DNA of 5,812 bases from Lachnospiraceae bacterium (GTDB lineage: Bacteria; Bacillota; Clostridia; Lachnospirales; Lachnospiraceae): assembly GCA_900755865.1 (NCBI GenBank), contig CAAEHZ010000267.1:1-5812 (forward strand). Direction: 5' to 3'. The number at the start of each line of letters is the position of its first letter. Positions within the stretch are counted from its first letter, which is position 1. The notes under the pieces are model-generated. The model was not told the DNA's origin. It saw only the letters and a program-made list of their open reading frames with translations, and did not search any database. Position numbers and translations under genes: made by a program. Of this stretch, positions 4,281 through 5,812 are shown in pieces.

Positions 4281-5812
4281 ATGTTTTGTGGAAATTGTGG
4301 TGCCAGACTGGAGGATGGTGCCCGCTTTTGCCCCGAATGTGGAACAGCGGTAAACCAGTCGGAAGAGGCAGTAAAGGCAGAGGAAGCACCTAAGGCGGAA
4401 GCCCCGGTACAGGAAGCAAAGACAGAATATGTAAAGGCAGAGGAAGCGCATAAGGTGGAAGCCCCGGTACAGGAAGCAAAGCCAGAGCCTGTAAAGGCAG
4501 AGGAAGCGCATAAGGTGGAAGCCCCTGCACAGGAAGCAAAGCCAGAGCCTGTAAAGGCAGAGGAAGCGCCTAAGGCGGAAGCTCCTGCACAGGAAGTAAA
4601 GACAGAACCCGTAAAGGAAAAGAAGGTGAAAAAGGGCGGCAAGGGAAAGCTGATTGCAGTGCTGGTTGTTGTAGTTTTACTGCTGGCAGGAGCAGGCGGT
4701 GGTTTTGCCTTTTATATGAGCCCGGCGCAGCAGTACAGCCGTGCCATGAAAAAGGGTGATGGCTGCATGGAGGAAAAGGCTTATCAGCAGGCAATAGAGG
4801 CTTATCTGCTTGCATATGATATTGATGATTCCAAAGAGGTGAAAAAGGCGCTGACGAAGGCATATTTAAAGTATGCGGATGAGTGTCTGGATACAAAGGA
4901 TTATGAAACAGCAATCAGTACCTATCAGGAGGTACAGGAGCTTGACAGTAAGAATGAGGATGCAACAGCGGGGATGATAAAGGCTTATCTCGGCGCCGGT
5001 GCAGACAGCTTTGCAAAAGAGGACTATGAAAAGGCGAAAAGCTATTATGATGAAGTATTAAAGCTGGACGAGTATAATGAAGAGGCAACAGGCGGAAGCG
5101 TAGACTGTCAGGCAGGGTTAGGCAAGGCTGCACTGGCGGCAGGAGATACGGAAAAGGCGAGAGATTACTTTAACGAAGTGCTGGCGTATGATTACACGAA
5201 TCCCATTGCATGCAGCGGTATGGCTCAGTTGATGGCAGAGGATGGGGATGTGACAGGTGCATTGAACTATCTGGAAGAGAGTCTCTGGGAAAATGAAGGA
5301 AACGAGGATTTGCTTGCAGAGCAGAATTACCTGATAGAAAATTCCTATAAGGCATCTATGACCTTAACCTACAATGATGGTTCTTCCGAGTATACAGAGT
5401 ATTACGAAGATTCTGACCAGATAAAGCATTCCATCGCTTATGACAAATATGGAAATATTGCTTATGAAATGGAATATGATGAACAGGGAAATACGATTTC
5501 TTACAAGGGATATCAGTATGGTTCCCTTGTCAATGAAACGACATATACTTATAATTCGGATAATCTTGTCCTGAAAGCAGAATTTGTAAGTTATATCTAT
5601 CCGGAGGAAACCTCTACTACAGAAAGTGTTTATGATGGAAACGGAAATATGACGCAATCTGTAAGCCGGGATGTGGACGGAAATATTACATATTCTTTTG
5701 AGGCAGAGTATGATGCTGCGGGAAATGAAATCAGAGAAGTAACAAAGAATCCTGACTATGAAACCGGGGAAATTACGCAGGAATCGGTTTGTGAGTATAC
5801 CTATGATGAACA
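4281..5812 (+). CDS. Membrane-anchored zinc-ribbon, TPR and YD-repeat protein, 3' end cut by window
   Basis: 510 codons are visible and the frame is still open at the window edge. Domains in order: an N-terminal zinc ribbon with C3-x-x-C6 and C17-x-x-C20; four near-identical 20-residue repeats rich in Glu, Ala, Lys and Pro (31-110); a Lys-rich stop (112-123); one transmembrane helix (about 124-146); a TPR-like helical region with about five units (roughly 155-187, 194-226, 235-267, 277-309, 310-342); and, from about 361, YD/RHS-like repeats with the pattern Y-D-x-x-G-N (387-392, 399-404, 451-456, 477-482, and another starting at 508). Basic residues before the helix suggest the N-terminus is cytosolic and the TPR/YD part outside. 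AGGAGG (4266-4271) is 9 bases before ATG, which firmly sets the start. I do not know its function. Zinc ribbon plus TM plus TPR suggests an envelope scaffold or sensor. The YD part may be a truncated-family or MORN-like beta repeat, not a true RHS toxin. Confidence 0.85.
   Translation, partial: MFCGNCGARLEDGARFCPECGTAVNQSEEAVKAEEAPKAEAPVQEAKTEYVKAEEAHKVEAPVQEAKPEPVKAEEAHKVEAPAQEAKPEPVKAEEAPKAEAPAQEVKTEPVKEKKVKKGGKGKLIAVLVVVVLLLAGAGGGFAFYMSPAQQYSRAMKKGDGCMEEKAYQQAIEAYLLAYDIDDSKEVKKALTKAYLKYADECLDTKDYETAISTYQEVQELDSKNEDATAGMIKAYLGAGADSFAKEDYEKAKSYYDEVLKLDEYNEEATGGSVDCQAGLGKAALAAGDTEKARDYFNEVLAYDYTNPIACSGMAQLMAEDGDVTGALNYLEESLWENEGNEDLLAEQNYLIENSYKASMTLTYNDGSSEYTEYYEDSDQIKHSIAYDKYGNIAYEMEYDEQGNTISYKGYQYGSLVNETTYTYNSDNLVLKAEFVSYIYPEETSTTESVYDGNGNMTQSVSRDVDGNITYSFEAEYDAAGNEIREVTKNPDYETGEITQESVCEYTYDE
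4371..4617 (+). repeat. Four tandem 60-bp in-frame repeats
   Basis: Units are 4371-4430, 4431-4490, 4491-4550 and 4551-4610, followed by a 7-base partial copy (GTAAAGG). Units 2 and 3 differ at only two of the 60 bases in the aligned stretch; units 1 and 4 are more diverged. Each encodes 20 residues of the type V-K-A-E-E-A-(P/H)-K-(A/V)-E then A-P-(V/A)-Q-E-(A/V)-K-(T/P)-E-(Y/P). The exact 60-base period keeps frame, so copy number can change without breaking the gene. The encoded stretch is probably an extended, flexible cytosolic linker between the zinc ribbon and the membrane. Confidence 0.95.

Noticed and set aside
4371..4617. CRISPR-like array
   Set aside because: Units are directly adjacent with no spacers, in frame with a protein, and vary by point changes; this is a coding tandem repeat.
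4112..4642. Long minus-strand extension of the cotJA frame encoding Ser/Ala/Cys/Gly-rich repeats
   Set aside because: It is the antisense image of the 60-bp repeats in the plus-strand zinc-ribbon gene; a good ribosome binding site and the CotJA signature place the real start at 4111.
4570..5657. Several minus-strand frames opposite the TPR/YD gene
   Set aside because: Pro/His/Ser-rich or unstructured products without ribosome binding sites, all antisense to a clear domain-bearing frame.
5441..5812. RHS/contact-dependent toxin
   Set aside because: The YD-x-x-GN motifs are few and loosely spaced, no toxin domain or RHS core is visible, and the end is missing; only the repeat type is reported.

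Overview
The window looks like chromosomal DNA of a spore-forming, low-to-moderate GC Firmicute, most likely a gut Clostridia member (Lachnospiraceae-like). The reasons are a complete cotJABC spore-coat operon, strong AGGAGG-type ribosome binding sites, TTGACA/TATAAT promoters, and a clostridial-style C-GCAxxG-C-C redox protein. The assignment to a family is inference; no rRNA or other marker gene is present. I see no insertion sequence, CRISPR array, tRNA or prophage gene.

Layout, left to right. (1) Bases 1-1371, plus strand: the 3' part of a cysteine-rich C-GCAxxG-C-C family gene, then 3 bases later a complete YrbG-type calcium/sodium:cation exchanger, apparently one operon. (2) Bases 1372-1650: an intergenic region with a near-consensus sigma-A promoter. 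It is followed within about 13 bases of the predicted transcript start by a very long imperfect hairpin (26 bp) ending in a T-run, and then by further inverted repeats. This looks like a transcription attenuator, or a small structured RNA, in front of the next gene. (3) Bases 1651-3003, plus strand: a complete 450-residue MATE-family multidrug/cation antiporter. (4) Bases 3011-3050: a strong hairpin between convergent genes, with a T-run on the minus-strand side. (5) Bases 3072-4111, minus strand: cotJA-cotJB-cotJC, tightly packed (1-base overlap, then zero spacing), with a sporulation-type promoter candidate at 4144-4170. (6) Bases 4201-5812, plus strand: a strong vegetative promoter diverging from cotJ and a large gene cut by the window end. 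It encodes a membrane-anchored protein with an N-terminal zinc ribbon, four 20-residue tandem repeats, one transmembrane helix, a TPR-like region and YD/RHS-like repeats.

How the genes relate: the two left-hand transporters are both secondary active carriers but have separate transcription signals. The cotJ genes form one functional unit making inner spore-coat proteins, including a manganese-catalase-like protein with all metal ligands present. The terminal gene is transcribed away from cotJ by a housekeeping-type promoter, so the two probably have different timing.

The most interesting non-coding item is the leader of the MATE gene. The most interesting protein is the zinc ribbon-repeat-TM-TPR-YD architecture, whose repeat block is also a 60-bp DNA tandem repeat. 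Nothing here is convincingly a wholly new biological system.
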